Source: an uncultured Acetatifactor sp.
GTDB lineage: Bacteria > Bacillota > Clostridia > Lachnospirales > Lachnospiraceae
Direction: 5' to 3'
DNA length: 27,591 bases
NCBI GenBank assembly: GCA_910578995.1
Contig: CAJTSY010000043.1
Location: 1,310 to 28,900, forward strand
Of this stretch, positions 16,130 through 24,596 are shown in pieces. The notes below the pieces were generated by a model. The model was given only the letters and a program-made list of their open reading frames with translations. It was not told the origin of the DNA and did not search any database. How positions within the stretch are numbered: position 1 is the stretch's first letter; each line of letters opens with the position of its first letter. A program made the translations under genes and the position numbers.

Positions 16130-16368
16130 TGTCTGTTCCTCCTCACATCCCATTTTCTAAAACTACTTTAACCTATTCCATTTCCCTTCCACGATACCTG
16201 TCCCCTAAACATTGCTTCAACGCCTCAACCATAGAATGCCTGTCCGGCCTGCAGGTTCCTGTGGCGTTAAATGAGTGCACAATCTCCTCTCTGAAAATAC
16301 ACCTGTACAAGCCCTTTTAACGCTTTAGACAACCTGCATCCTAACAGAAATAATTTGACAGCGCTTTC

Positions 16369-18360
16369 CTACCCCCGGAACCGGTTCAGGCAGGCATACA
16401 GCTCCTGGATCCTGGGCTTCGCCAGGCCGCAGGGCACAAAAGAACTGGTGAAAGGCTTCCACCCCTGCTTCTCCCACGCATTCCAGATGGTCTCCACGGT
16501 CTGGCGCACCGTCTTCCTGCCGTCCATCACCTGCTCCAGGCCATAGCGCAGCAGATGGGCCAGGGCACTGACCTGCTCCGGATCCAGAAGCTGCTCCAGA
16601 TAGCGCACATTGACTTCCTCCCTGTCCATGGTAAAAGATTCCAGGCCGAAGGACTTGGTCTTCATATGATCGTGACGGCCATCCTGCCCACCCCGATCTC
16701 CGCCACGTCCGCGGCCGCCGTGGCCTCTGTCCTCGCCTCTTCCGTCTCCACCCCGGCCTCTTCCGTCCCTGCTTCCATATCCCTTTCCGTATCCTGCGCC
16801 ATTCTCCTCTTCGCCGTCATACCCCATGCTCTCGCCAATGGTATATCCCCTGCCGTCTCCACCGCGGCCTCTGCCTCCCCGGCCATTTCCGCCGCCCTGC
16901 ACATCGCCGCCGTCATCTCCCCCGGCAAACCCGATATTCCTGGTTTCCAGTTCCCTGCCGTCCCATCCGCGCCCTCTGCCCTTCTGGGCTTTCCGGAAGG
17001 CAGGCAGCACCCGGTCAAAAGCCGGCACCACGAATCCCGGAGCCTGCACCCTGGGAGCCGTATGCCCGCCGCAGAGCCCCTTCACACGCTCCGTAATGTC
17101 CACCGGCCGGTAGCAGTCCATCATCAGGATATGATCCGCAATATAGAAGAAAGCCCCCGAGCTTCCCGCAACCAGGATGGTGGAAATACCCGCTTTCCCG
17201 TACAGATCCCCCGCCCGCTCCAGAAACGGCGTAATGGGCTCCTTGTCCCGCACGATCACCTGCTGCATGAACTCATCCCGAACCATGAAATTGGTGGCAG
17301 ATGTATCCTCGTCGATCAAAAACAGCCTGGTTCCCGCCTCAATGCCTTCCACCACGGCAGCCGCCTGGGAGGTGGAACCGCTGGCATCCTCGGTGGTAAA
17401 TTTCTTCGTGTCTTTTTTATTGGGCAGATCATTGATAAACAGGGAAATATCCACGTTCCGGATGGACCTGCCGTCCTCCGCCCGCAGCTTCAGCGCTGTC
17501 TCCTCAGTGATAACGAATTCCCGTCCGTCTCCTTCTATATGATCGTACACGCCCATCTGGACAGCCTCAAGCAGCGTGGATTTCCCATGATAACCGCCGC
17601 CCACGATGAGGGTGATTCCCTCCGGAATGGCCATGCCGCTGATCTTTCCCCTGTGGGGCAGTTCAAAAGTTCTCTCCATAGAGGCCGGGGAAGTAAAGGG
17701 GACGCTGTCCGCCATGGGCAGATCCGACACGCCGCTTTTCCGGGGCAGTACGGAACCGTTGGCCACGAAAGACACCAGTTTTTCCTCCTTCAGGATATGC
17801 CGGAGAGCCTCCTGATCCTCCGCCAGATGAACCACCCTCTCCACCTTCTTTGCATCCAGTCTGGCATAAAACAGACTGCTCTCCACGCACCGGGGCAGGA
17901 AATCAAAGAGGATCTTGTCCAGTTCCCCTGCGTTGATGGTCCGTCCGAATGCCGGAAATCCCACATGGAACCGCACGGTCACGCCCTTATCCGTAATCTG
18001 GCAGGCGCTGCGCTCCAATACGGCCTGCCCGCAGCGGCTGATGGACAGCAGACCGCTTTTTCCCGAGCCCTTGGCCTTGAAATTATACTGCTCAAACTGC
18101 TTTCCCACCTGACGCACCAGGAAATCCTGCAGCGCAATGCGGGAGCAGTCTCTGCTGTAGTAAGCCTCCGGAAATCCGGCCAGCGCATGGGGAATCTCCA
18201 CATGGAGACTGGAGGGCGACGCGAAGGGGTCTCCCTGCACATGATCGATCACCAGTGTATAACGGTCAAATTTCCACTCTCCCGCCAGCGATTTATACGC
18301 CGGATAACTCTTGTGGTCTATGGAACGCAGTGATGTCCTCAGTTCGTTTTGTGTCTTCAT
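16369..18360 (-). CDS. ABC-class ATPase (COG3044) with Gly/Arg-rich insert
   Basis: A 663-aa soluble predicted ATPase of the COG3044/PF09818 family, whose cellular role is not established. The N-terminal domain (LRSIDHKSYPAYKSLAGEW) matches the family. Walker A is GGGYHGKST (254-262), a signature-like SGSTSQA follows at about 327-333, and Walker B is LFLIDEDTSATNFM (346-359). The usual LVAGSSGAFFYIAD stretch follows. Residues about 460-562 are then an insert of RGG, RGRGG and GDGRG repeats before the conserved C-terminal part (LEQLLDPEQVSALAHLLRYGL). The ATG at 18360 has GGAAGG upstream; a TTG frame start at 18405 is rejected. It is divergent from a GNAT gene. The Gly/Arg block resembles RNA-binding RGG boxes. 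Confidence 0.85.
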   Translation of the reverse strand: MKTQNELRTSLRSIDHKSYPAYKSLAGEWKFDRYTLVIDHVQGDPFASPSSLHVEIPHALAGFPEAYYSRDCSRIALQDFLVRQVGKQFEQYNFKAKGSGKSGLLSISRCGQAVLERSACQITDKGVTVRFHVGFPAFGRTINAGELDKILFDFLPRCVESSLFYARLDAKKVERVVHLAEDQEALRHILKEEKLVSFVANGSVLPRKSGVSDLPMADSVPFTSPASMERTFELPHRGKISGMAIPEGITLIVGGGYHGKSTLLEAVQMGVYDHIEGDGREFVITEETALKLRAEDGRSIRNVDISLFINDLPNKKDTKKFTTEDASGSTSQAAAVVEGIEAGTRLFLIDEDTSATNFMVRDEFMQQVIVRDKEPITPFLERAGDLYGKAGISTILVAGSSGAFFYIADHILMMDCYRPVDITERVKGLCGGHTAPRVQAPGFVVPAFDRVLPAFRKAQKGRGRGWDGRELETRNIGFAGGDDGGDVQGGGNGRGGRGRGGDGRGYTIGESMGYDGEEENGAGYGKGYGSRDGRGRGGDGRGEDRGHGGRGRGGDRGGQDGRHDHMKTKSFGLESFTMDREEVNVRYLEQLLDPEQVSALAHLLRYGLEQVMDGRKTVRQTVETIWNAWEKQGWKPFTSSFVPCGLAKPRIQELYACLNRFRG

Positions 18361-18495
18361 ATTCGTCTTTCCTTCCTTTATATATGAATATTTGTTATTC
18401 TCCAATAAGTCATCTTATCATATCCGGGAAAAAATTTCACCCATTCCGGTAAAAATTCTCGCTGAAAATTATCCGAAAACATGAGTGATCCTCCA

Positions 18496-18524
18496 TTTAC
18501 ACGGCATTCATTTTCCTTTATAAT
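18496..18524 (+). promoter_or_regulatory. Sigma-70-type promoter for the GNAT gene at 18593
   Basis: TTTACA (18496-18501) and TATAAT (18519-18524) are 17 bases apart, 68 bases before the ATG. This is a near-consensus promoter. It lies in the region divergent to the ABC-class ATPase gene. Confidence 0.8.
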
Positions 18525-18592
18525 AATTGGGAAATAAAAGACGAAACGTCGAATAGTGAAAAGAAAAAAGATTTACGAAAGGCACACAGGAA

Positions 18593-19078
18593 ATGCTCAT
18601 CCGAAAAACCGTCCCCGCCGATCTCCCGCAGATCCTCGCGGTCTACGCTTATGCAAGGGAACAGATGAAACAAAACGGAAATCCCTCCCAATGGGGAGAC
18701 GACAGACCCTCCCTGGCAGTTCTGGAAGAAGATGTCCGGAAAGGACAGAGTTATGTCATAGAAGAGAAAAATCAGATCTGTGGAGTTTTTACCTTTGTCA
18801 TCGGCAGCGACCCTACTTACCAGGTAATAGAGCAGGGCCGCTGGCTGAACGAAATGCCCTATGGAACCATCCACCGAATCGCCGGAAACGGCAGTGTAAA
18901 AGGCATTTTTATCAGATGTCTGTCTTACTGTATGGAGCGGATACCCAATATCAGAATCGACACACACGCGGATAATCTGATCATGCAGCACCTCCTTGTC
19001 AAAAACGGTTTTCAGAAATGCGGCATCATTTACGTGGACGACGGCAGCCCCAGGATCGCCTACCAGAGATGCCACTAA
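18593..19078 (+). CDS. GNAT family N-acetyltransferase
   Basis: A 161-aa cytoplasmic acetyltransferase fold. It starts with the common MLIRKTVPADLPQILAVYAYAREQM, has an ESxxxQW-type NPSQWGDDRPS segment, strand GVFTFVIGSDPTYQVIE, and the core YGTIHRIAGNGSVKGIF in place of the acetyl-CoA loop. It ends with DTHADNLIMQHLLVKNGFQKCGIIYVDDGSPRIAYQR. The NxxMQxLLxKNGF helix and the GIIYV-dgsPRiAYq ending are typical of a GNAT subgroup common in Firmicutes. GAAAGG lies upstream of the ATG. It appears to be a single-gene unit with its own promoter. The substrate is unknown; small-molecule or antibiotic resistance should not be assumed. Confidence 0.85.
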   Translation: MLIRKTVPADLPQILAVYAYAREQMKQNGNPSQWGDDRPSLAVLEEDVRKGQSYVIEEKNQICGVFTFVIGSDPTYQVIEQGRWLNEMPYGTIHRIAGNGSVKGIFIRCLSYCMERIPNIRIDTHADNLIMQHLLVKNGFQKCGIIYVDDGSPRIAYQRCH

Positions 19079-19230
19079 CTTTCAGGTGTCCTTTTATTCG
19101 GGTCCCTTACGAGTACCAACCCGGCTGCTGACAGGCAATCTGCTTTCCTGTCCGAACGTTTTCCTGTTACCGGCATTCCAACTGCCCCCACCATTCTCTC
19201 CCCCCGCTGCCGCCAACATCCCCCGGTCAG

Positions 19231-21000
19231 CTATTCGAACTGCGACGCATACAGCCTGTAGTAAAACCCCTTCCGCTCCATCAGGCTCTCATGGTTTCCC
19301 TGCTCCACCACGTCCCCCTGGTCAACCACCAGGATATGGTCCGCGTTCTGGATAGTAGACAGGCGGTGGGCAATCACAAAGCAGGTTTTGTCCTTCATCA
19401 GCTCCCGCATGGCTTTCTGGATCCTGCGCTCCGTACTGGTGTCCACATTGGAGGTGGCCTCGTCCAGGATCAGCATCCGGGCATCGTAGAGCATGGCCCG
19501 GGCAATGGTCAGCAGCTGTTTCTGGCCCTTGGAAATATTTCCCCCGTCCTCGCTGATCACGGTTTCATAGCCATGGGGCAGGCGCATGATAAAGGAATGG
19601 ATATGGGCTGCCTTGGCTGCAGCAACCACGTCCTTTCTCTCTGCGCCTTCCCTGCCGTAGGCAATGTTCTCATAAATGGTTCCCCTGAAAACCCAGGTAT
19701 CCTGAAGAACCATGGCGTAGGCGCCCCGCAGGCTCCGCCTGGTATAGTCCCGGTTGTCCCGTCCGTCCACCAGGATGTCTCCCGCATCCACATCGTAAAA
19801 ACGCATCAGCAGGTTGATGATGGTGGTCTTGCCCGCCCCGGTGGGACCCACGATGGCCACCAGTTTCCCCGCGTCAGCCTGCAGGCTTAAGTTATGGAGA
19901 ATGGTTTTATTTTTTTCATATCCGAAAGATACGTTCCGGAGCTTCACATTCCCCTTTACGCCGGCAAGTTCCGCGGCCTGGTCCCTGTCCTCCGGCTCTT
20001 CCTCCTCGTCCAGAAGCCCGAAGACCCGTTCCGCCGCAGCCAGGGCGGAGTAGAGCTCGTTGGTGATATTGGCTATCTCGTTGATGGGGCCGGAAAATTT
20101 CCGGGAATACAGAACAAAGGAAGAAATCTGCCCCAGGGAAATCCGGTTTCCCATGTACAGGAAGGAACCGAACACGGCTATAAGGCTCAGGCCCAGGTTG
20201 TTGATGGAATTCACCGTAGGGCCCATGGTGATTCCGTAATAGTCCGCATTGTAATAGGCATCGGCGGCAGCTCCGTTGATCTTGTCGAAATTCTCCGCCA
20301 CCCGGTTTTCATAGGCATATGCCATGATTGTCTTCTGTCCGGAAAACATTTCCTCCACAAACCCATTCATGATTCCGTAGTTTTTCGAACGCTTTGCAAA
20401 CCTGGGCTGTGTGATGGAACGCATTTTCGTCACATAAATAACGGCGCAGGGAATCGTTATGACCACCACCGCCGCAAGGGTCGGGGAGATGTACAGCATC
20501 ATGGCAAAGGATCCAACCACCGTCACCAGGCTTGTGAGGATCTGAACCACATCCGTGGCCAGGCAGGTGCTCACCACGTCGATATCGTAGGACACGCGGC
20601 TGATAATATCCCCCGCCTGGTTCCGGTCGAAATATCCCACCGGCAGGCGCATCAGCTTGTCAAACACGTCCCTGCGCATCCCTTTGGCGATCCATTTGCT
20701 CACGAACATCATGATGATATTGATGGACACTGTGATCAGAGAGGACAGCACATAACACAGCAGCATCCTTCCCGCATAGTAATAAACTCTGTCAAAATTC
20801 ACTTTTCCCGCCCCGGCGGCCGCCTCGTTGATGGCCGCTCCCGCCATGCTGGGCCCCAGAAGGGCAAGGATATTGCTGGTAAAGCACAGGGCAAATACCA
20901 GCATCAGTATCCATTTGTAGTGGCCGATGTATACGATCAGCCTCTTAAACGTCCCCTTTGTGTCCTTGGGTTTCTTTCTCACCGTGTCTCTTGCCGCCAT
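19231..21000 (-). CDS. ABC exporter half-transporter, catalytic ATP-site subunit
   Basis: A 589-aa type IV ABC exporter subunit: six membrane helices (about 20-320) followed by the nucleotide-binding domain. Walker A is GPTGAGKT (385-392), the signature is ISKGQ (489-493, altered from LSGGQ), and Walker B MLILDE ends in catalytic Glu514, with switch His545. With the partner upstream it should form a heterodimer of the TM287/288 or LmrCD kind. Its intact Walker B and His pair with the partner's LSGGQ at the working site. The ATG at 21000 has GGGAAGAAGAG upstream. A GTG at 21111 inside a tandem repeat is in frame but its ribosome site is too far. Substrate is unknown; drug or lipid export is usual. 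Confidence 0.88.
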   Translation of the reverse strand: MAARDTVRKKPKDTKGTFKRLIVYIGHYKWILMLVFALCFTSNILALLGPSMAGAAINEAAAGAGKVNFDRVYYYAGRMLLCYVLSSLITVSINIIMMFVSKWIAKGMRRDVFDKLMRLPVGYFDRNQAGDIISRVSYDIDVVSTCLATDVVQILTSLVTVVGSFAMMLYISPTLAAVVVITIPCAVIYVTKMRSITQPRFAKRSKNYGIMNGFVEEMFSGQKTIMAYAYENRVAENFDKINGAAADAYYNADYYGITMGPTVNSINNLGLSLIAVFGSFLYMGNRISLGQISSFVLYSRKFSGPINEIANITNELYSALAAAERVFGLLDEEEEPEDRDQAAELAGVKGNVKLRNVSFGYEKNKTILHNLSLQADAGKLVAIVGPTGAGKTTIINLLMRFYDVDAGDILVDGRDNRDYTRRSLRGAYAMVLQDTWVFRGTIYENIAYGREGAERKDVVAAAKAAHIHSFIMRLPHGYETVISEDGGNISKGQKQLLTIARAMLYDARMLILDEATSNVDTSTERRIQKAMRELMKDKTCFVIAHRLSTIQNADHILVVDQGDVVEQGNHESLMERKGFYYRLYASQFE

Positions 21001-21100
21001 CTCTCTTCTTCCCGCCTTAATCCTGTTCTGTTCCGGCTGCGCCGTGTCTGTGCTTCTGTTCTCATCTGGGGCCGTGGGTGCGGCGCTTCCTATGTGCTTC

Positions 21101-21233
21101 CGCTGCCGCACCTCTGCTGCATTTCTGCCTCCGCGCCTTCACGCTGCCGCACCTCTGCTGCATTTCTGCCTCCGCGCCTTCACGCTGCCGCATTTCTGCT
21201 GCATTTCTGCCTCCGCGCCTTCACGCTGCCGCA
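21101..21233. repeat. 41-bp tandem repeat, three copies plus a 10-bp partial
   Basis: The units are 21111-21151, 21152-21192 and 21193-21233, preceded by the last 10 bases of a unit at 21101-21110. Units 1 and 2 are identical; unit 3 differs at its first bases. On the minus strand every unit carries GGAGG, 5 bases, then ATG. The array fills most of the gap between the two ABC transporter genes. Because 41 is not a multiple of 3, copy-number change shifts reading frame. Confidence 0.93.
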
Positions 21234-21276
21234 CTTCCGATATCCTTCCGCCACACCTGGCTACGGGCACGGCATG

Positions 21277-23055
21277 CTACGCCGACATCTGCGTCCTGTA
21301 AATCTCCCGGTACACCTCACAGCTTTCCAGCAGTTCCTCATGAGTGCCGTGGCCGATGATCCTGCCCTCGTCCAACATGATGATGTCGTCCAGTCCCATG
21401 ATGGAACTGACTCTCTGGGCAATGATAATCGTGGTGGTGTCCGCATGGTGGTTCCGGATGGCCTTCCTGAGCGCCGCGTCCGTCCTGTAATCCAGGGCGC
21501 TGGAGGAATCGTCCAGAACCAATATCCGGGGAGCCGCCGCCAGGGCCCTTGCAATCAGCACCCTCTGCCTCTGTCCGCCGCTTAAGTTGGCCCCTCTCAC
21601 TACTGCTCTGTGGTCATATGCATCCTCATAAGCTTCTATAAACTCCCTTGCCATGGCGTCGCCCGCGGCGTTTTCCATCTCCTCCTCGGACACGTCCCGC
21701 CCGAAGGATATGTTCTCCTTCAGGGAATCCGCAAAGATCACGTCATTCTGGAAGACCACCCCAAAGAGCCTGTGCAGTTCATCTTTATCATAGGTGCGCA
21801 CATCCCTTCCGTCAATAAAGATTCCGCCCTGGTCCGCGTCATAGAACCGCATCAGCAGGTTGATGATGGTGGTCTTGCCGCACCCCGTGGCGCCGATGAT
21901 GCCCAGGGAGCCGCCCCTTTTTATGGCAAAATCAATGTCTTCCAGGCACTTCTGCCGCTCCAGGCCATCAAACCTGTCAGCCACATCGCTTTCAGACGGG
22001 GGGTCCCCCTCCTCCTGCCCTTTCCGCCCATAGCTGAAGGTGACATGATCGAAGACGATATACTCCTCCCTGTCGGTCACCGCCCCTTTCTCCGGGGGGA
22101 GGGGAATCAGTTCGTCCTCCGTATTCACCACGGCGGCAATCCGGTCAGCGGAGGCATTGGCTTTGGACATCAGCATAAAAATACGGTTCAGCCCCATAAC
22201 CCCCATGAGAATCATGTTAAAATAAGTCAAAAACGCCAGAATCACACCCGGCTGGGTCACACCGCCGTTCACGCGGTATGCCCCCACCACCACCACAATG
22301 GTAAGACCGATATTCAGCATAAATGTCATGATGGGCCCGGGCAGCGCCATGACGATACCCGCCCTGATATCCCGGGCAGCCATCTCGTCGTTGGCCTCCC
22401 CAAAGCGGCGCCTCTCATAGTCCTCCTTGGACAGCGCCTTCACCACACGTATTCCGGTAATGTTTTCCCGCATGATCCGCACGATATTGTCCACGCTCTT
22501 CTGAACCCTGTCATAAAGGGGGATGCCCTTCATGGATACACACACCACCGCCGTAATCAAGATCGGGGCCATGATGCAGAGGATGGAGGCCAGGCCCACG
22601 TCCATGGTCAGGGTGATGAATATGCCTCCCAGCAGAAGGATGGGCGCCCTGATCCCCATGGTCTGGCTGGACTGGATAAAGCTCTGTACATTGTAGGAAT
22701 CCGACGTCATCCTGGAGTTCAGGGAAGGCAGGCCGAATTCGTCCAGCTGTCCCCCGGACAGATTGACGGATTTCCAGAATAAGTCTCTTCTTATTTCGTA
22801 TATACTGTTCTTAGCCACCTTTACGGCGGTGCGGTTGGCCTTTACATTGGCCTGGCGCACGTAGACCACCAGCATCAGCATCACCGCCCCCCACAGCAGA
22901 ACCAGGCCCACATCCTGCCGGGGCGCCACATCGTCCACCAGATGCTCCAGGACATAGGGCAGCATCAGTTCCGCCAGGGCGGCGGACAATTTCACCGCCA
23001 TGCCGAACGCCATGATAAAACGGTATTTTTTCAGATAACCTAACAGAAACCTCAT
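21277..23055 (-). CDS. ABC exporter half-transporter, degenerate ATP-site subunit
   Basis: A 592-aa ABC exporter subunit: membrane domain about 10-310, then the ATPase domain. Walker A is GATGCGKT (388-395) and the signature is a canonical LSGGQ (491-495). Walker B is ILVLDD, with Asp516 where the catalytic Glu should be, and the H-loop His is replaced by Gln547 (IIIAQRVSS). This is the expected non-catalytic half of an asymmetric heterodimer, complementary to the downstream subunit that has Glu and His but an altered signature. GGAGGAG lies upstream of the ATG. It follows the MarR gene by 48 bases and precedes its partner by 276 bases that contain the 41-bp repeats. It acts in the cytoplasmic membrane; the substrate is unknown. 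Confidence 0.9.
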   Translation of the reverse strand: MRFLLGYLKKYRFIMAFGMAVKLSAALAELMLPYVLEHLVDDVAPRQDVGLVLLWGAVMLMLVVYVRQANVKANRTAVKVAKNSIYEIRRDLFWKSVNLSGGQLDEFGLPSLNSRMTSDSYNVQSFIQSSQTMGIRAPILLLGGIFITLTMDVGLASILCIMAPILITAVVCVSMKGIPLYDRVQKSVDNIVRIMRENITGIRVVKALSKEDYERRRFGEANDEMAARDIRAGIVMALPGPIMTFMLNIGLTIVVVVGAYRVNGGVTQPGVILAFLTYFNMILMGVMGLNRIFMLMSKANASADRIAAVVNTEDELIPLPPEKGAVTDREEYIVFDHVTFSYGRKGQEEGDPPSESDVADRFDGLERQKCLEDIDFAIKRGGSLGIIGATGCGKTTIINLLMRFYDADQGGIFIDGRDVRTYDKDELHRLFGVVFQNDVIFADSLKENISFGRDVSEEEMENAAGDAMAREFIEAYEDAYDHRAVVRGANLSGGQRQRVLIARALAAAPRILVLDDSSSALDYRTDAALRKAIRNHHADTTTIIIAQRVSSIMGLDDIIMLDEGRIIGHGTHEELLESCEVYREIYRTQMSA

Positions 23056-23103
23056 CCTGCTCTCTTCTCCTCCGTCATTTTGCGATGCTCCAACTATTCT
23101 CTC

Positions 23104-23583
23104 CTACTTCCAACTCTCCAGGAGTTTCCACAATATTGACTTCAGAGTCTCCTGCTCCTGTTCCGAAAGGGCGCCGAAGGTGGGAGAGCCGTCGTCCTGC
23201 CGCTCCTGGAGCTCGGCCTCCCCCCTGCCTGTGGCTGTCAGCTCAATTACGCTCCGCCGCCTGTCCCCGTCAGATTTCTGGCGCCGGATCAGGCTCTTTT
23301 CCTCCATCTTGGCCAGAATTTCGCTTATGGATCCGGGCTGTATCTGAAGAATCTCCTGCAGTTCCTTCTGGGTCATACTGCTGCGCTCCAGTAAAATGGC
23401 CAGAATCCTGCCCTGCCCGGCGCTCCTTCCGGAACGGATGTATAAATGGTGTCCGCAGGCCCGCATCATGCTGTAGAGATTGTCCTTTTCATAGGCAAGT
23501 CCCCCACAGCCCCTGCGGCAGGGGGAGGTATTTGTATCTGTACAGGAATCTATATGCAAATTATATGGTTCGTTTACGTTCAT
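23104..23583 (-). CDS. MarR family transcriptional regulator
   Basis: A 159-aa winged-helix regulator. Helix-turn-helix MTQKELQEILQIQPGSISEILAKMEEKSLI (about 70-99) is followed by the wing with SDGDRRR (104-110) and the strand SVIELTATGRGEAELQ, all typical of MarR. An unusual N-terminus carries Cys14, Cys22, Cys26, and Cys43 near the first helix, so thiol or metal sensing is possible, though inferred. AGGAG lies 10 nt before the ATG. It leads the operon with the two ABC subunits, the common arrangement in which MarR represses its exporter until an inducer binds. A palindrome at the predicted transcription start supports autoregulation. Confidence 0.9.
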   Translation of the reverse strand: MNVNEPYNLHIDSCTDTNTSPCRRGCGGLAYEKDNLYSMMRACGHHLYIRSGRSAGQGRILAILLERSSMTQKELQEILQIQPGSISEILAKMEEKSLIRRQKSDGDRRRSVIELTATGRGEAELQERQDDGSPTFGALSEQEQETLKSILWKLLESWK

Positions 23584-23615
23584 ACCTATGGTACTCCTGC
23601 TTCAGTTATATATTT

Positions 23616-23623
23616 AGGTACCT
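23616..23623. promoter_or_regulatory. Candidate MarR operator at the transcription start
   Basis: The perfect palindrome AGGTACCT lies 7 bases downstream of the -10 hexamer of the MarR promoter, covering the expected +1. Its short length makes it tentative, but its position suits repression of the operon. Confidence 0.35.
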
Positions 23624-23630
23624 TTGGATT

Positions 23631-23659
23631 ATGTTACATCAGTCTTTTGAGTTTGTCAA
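23631..23659 (-). promoter_or_regulatory. Promoter of the MarR-ABC operon
   Basis: On the minus strand a perfect TTGACA (23659-23654) is followed after 17 bases by TAACAT (23636-23631), which matches 4 of 6 positions of the -10 consensus. It lies 47 bases upstream of the MarR ATG. Confidence 0.7.
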
Positions 23660-23792
23660 GACATATTAAAGCACATATTTCCATTTTCAATTTTCATTTT
23701 CAGGCCCAAAACCTATTCCATTCCCAGGGCCGGTATTATATAATAGATCCAGCATGCCTGATAATGCAATGTTAAGGAAGGAATCCAGTTCT

Positions 23793-23860
23793 GAAGGAGC
23801 TGTGAATTTAAAGTAATTGGAGGAAAGCAAATCCGAAGAAGCTGTGAATTTAAAGTTATT
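23793..23860. repeat. Direct repeat, 26 bp, period 42
   Basis: Copies at 23793-23818 and 23835-23860 share GAAG-AGCTGTGAATTTAAAG and differ at two positions. Both lie just upstream of the 111-aa gene at 23875, so they are in its promoter or leader. The intervening 16 bases also partly match the bases before the first copy. Confidence 0.75.
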
Positions 23861-23874
23861 ACCGGGAGGGAAAA

Positions 23875-24210
23875 ATGGATATTTTAATTATTTGCCACGA
23901 AAAAGACGCTTCGTCCATCCTTGAAGATGCGAAGACCTGTTTTGCACGAGAATTCCCGGACAGGGAGACCGAATGGAAAACCGCGAACACAAGTATTTCC
24001 ACATCCCTGCCCATCACTGAGGAGGAAGTCACCGGAGTGTTTCAGGATCTTGTAAACAGATATCCCCGCCTCTGCGTAACGGCATCCTGTTCCCGTGAAA
24101 TCCGGGAGGACGACCGAAGCGCCCAGTGGTGGGTCACCACAAGAATCTACTCGGAAACAGAAAACGGCGAAACAAGGATCGTCAGCAGTTCGAATACTTA
24201 CTGGAACTGA
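23875..24210 (+). CDS. Hypothetical protein, 111 aa
   Basis: A GGGAGGG site 6 nt before the ATG and balanced codon use support a real gene. The product is soluble, with an N-terminal strand MDILIICHEKD, a helix (SSILEDAKTCFAREFP), a second helix in TEEEVTGVFQDLVNRYP, and a beta-rich end (CVTASCSRE, WWVTTRIYSE, TRIVSSSNTYWN). No family is recognised. It lies between the MarR promoter region and a zone of gene remnants, and two direct repeats precede it. Confidence 0.6.
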   Translation: MDILIICHEKDASSILEDAKTCFAREFPDRETEWKTANTSISTSLPITEEEVTGVFQDLVNRYPRLCVTASCSREIREDDRSAQWWVTTRIYSETENGETRIVSSSNTYWN

Positions 24211-24367
24211 AAAATTTATCAAATTCCAGTCATGTTCTCTTCTTTGCCACAATGGGCGATGGTGATTATATATATGAAATAGTTGTTTCGAAATTAGCAG
24301 GTATTATAATAAATTCCACAGCCCGTCAAAAAAAATACCTGCTGCCCACCAACGGCAGCGTTCCCTG

Positions 24368-24499
24368 ATGCTGACTGGTGATTTCTTCAAGAAGATCATC
24401 ATCACGAAAGACGCACCTGCGCCATATTACAATGACGATGGGGTACTGGTTATGAGCGTTTATGATTTTCTGCTGGATGAGGGGAGTTTGGATAATTGA
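24368..24499 (+). pseudogene. C-terminal remnant, possibly of a DUF4143 AAA ATPase
   Basis: The 43 in-frame codons read LTGDFFKKIIITKD, then YYNDDGVLVMSVYDFLLDEGSLDN and TGA. The pattern FFKKIII(T/S)K followed by a short acidic stretch and DFLLDE resembles the ending recalled for AAA-plus-DUF4143 ATPases in Clostridia. No upstream domain is present, and the frame beyond the ATG soon loses similarity, so this is a truncated relic. Confidence 0.45.
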
Positions 24500-24596
24500 T
24501 TGATGAGAAAAGAACAAAAGTATATAGCCGTAGCCAGGTGTGGCTTCAACTTGCCAAAACACGGAAAATCAGAGCATTTCAGGAGGAAGAACAAAC

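Noticed and set aside
14423..16171. 582-aa plus-strand open frame opposite the amylosucrase-like gene
   Set aside because: Antisense to a gene with intact catalytic residues; no domain or start signal supports it.
16555..18333. 592-aa plus-strand open frame opposite the COG3044 ATPase
   Set aside because: It is the complement of the Gly/Arg-rich coding region and the ATPase core; the Pro/Ala/Ser runs are a by-product of that composition.
21101..21233. CRISPR array
   Set aside because: The 41-bp units are contiguous with no spacers and there are no cas genes nearby.
19894..21585. 563-aa plus-strand open frame spanning both ABC genes and the 41-bp repeats
   Set aside because: It crosses two real minus-strand genes and owes its length to the repeat and to GC-rich codons.
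23875..24210. Relative of the low-molecular-weight phosphatase because of the similar MDILIICH start
   Set aside because: The catalytic loop CX5R is absent and the rest of the protein does not follow the phosphatase pattern; the similarity is limited to one hydrophobic strand.
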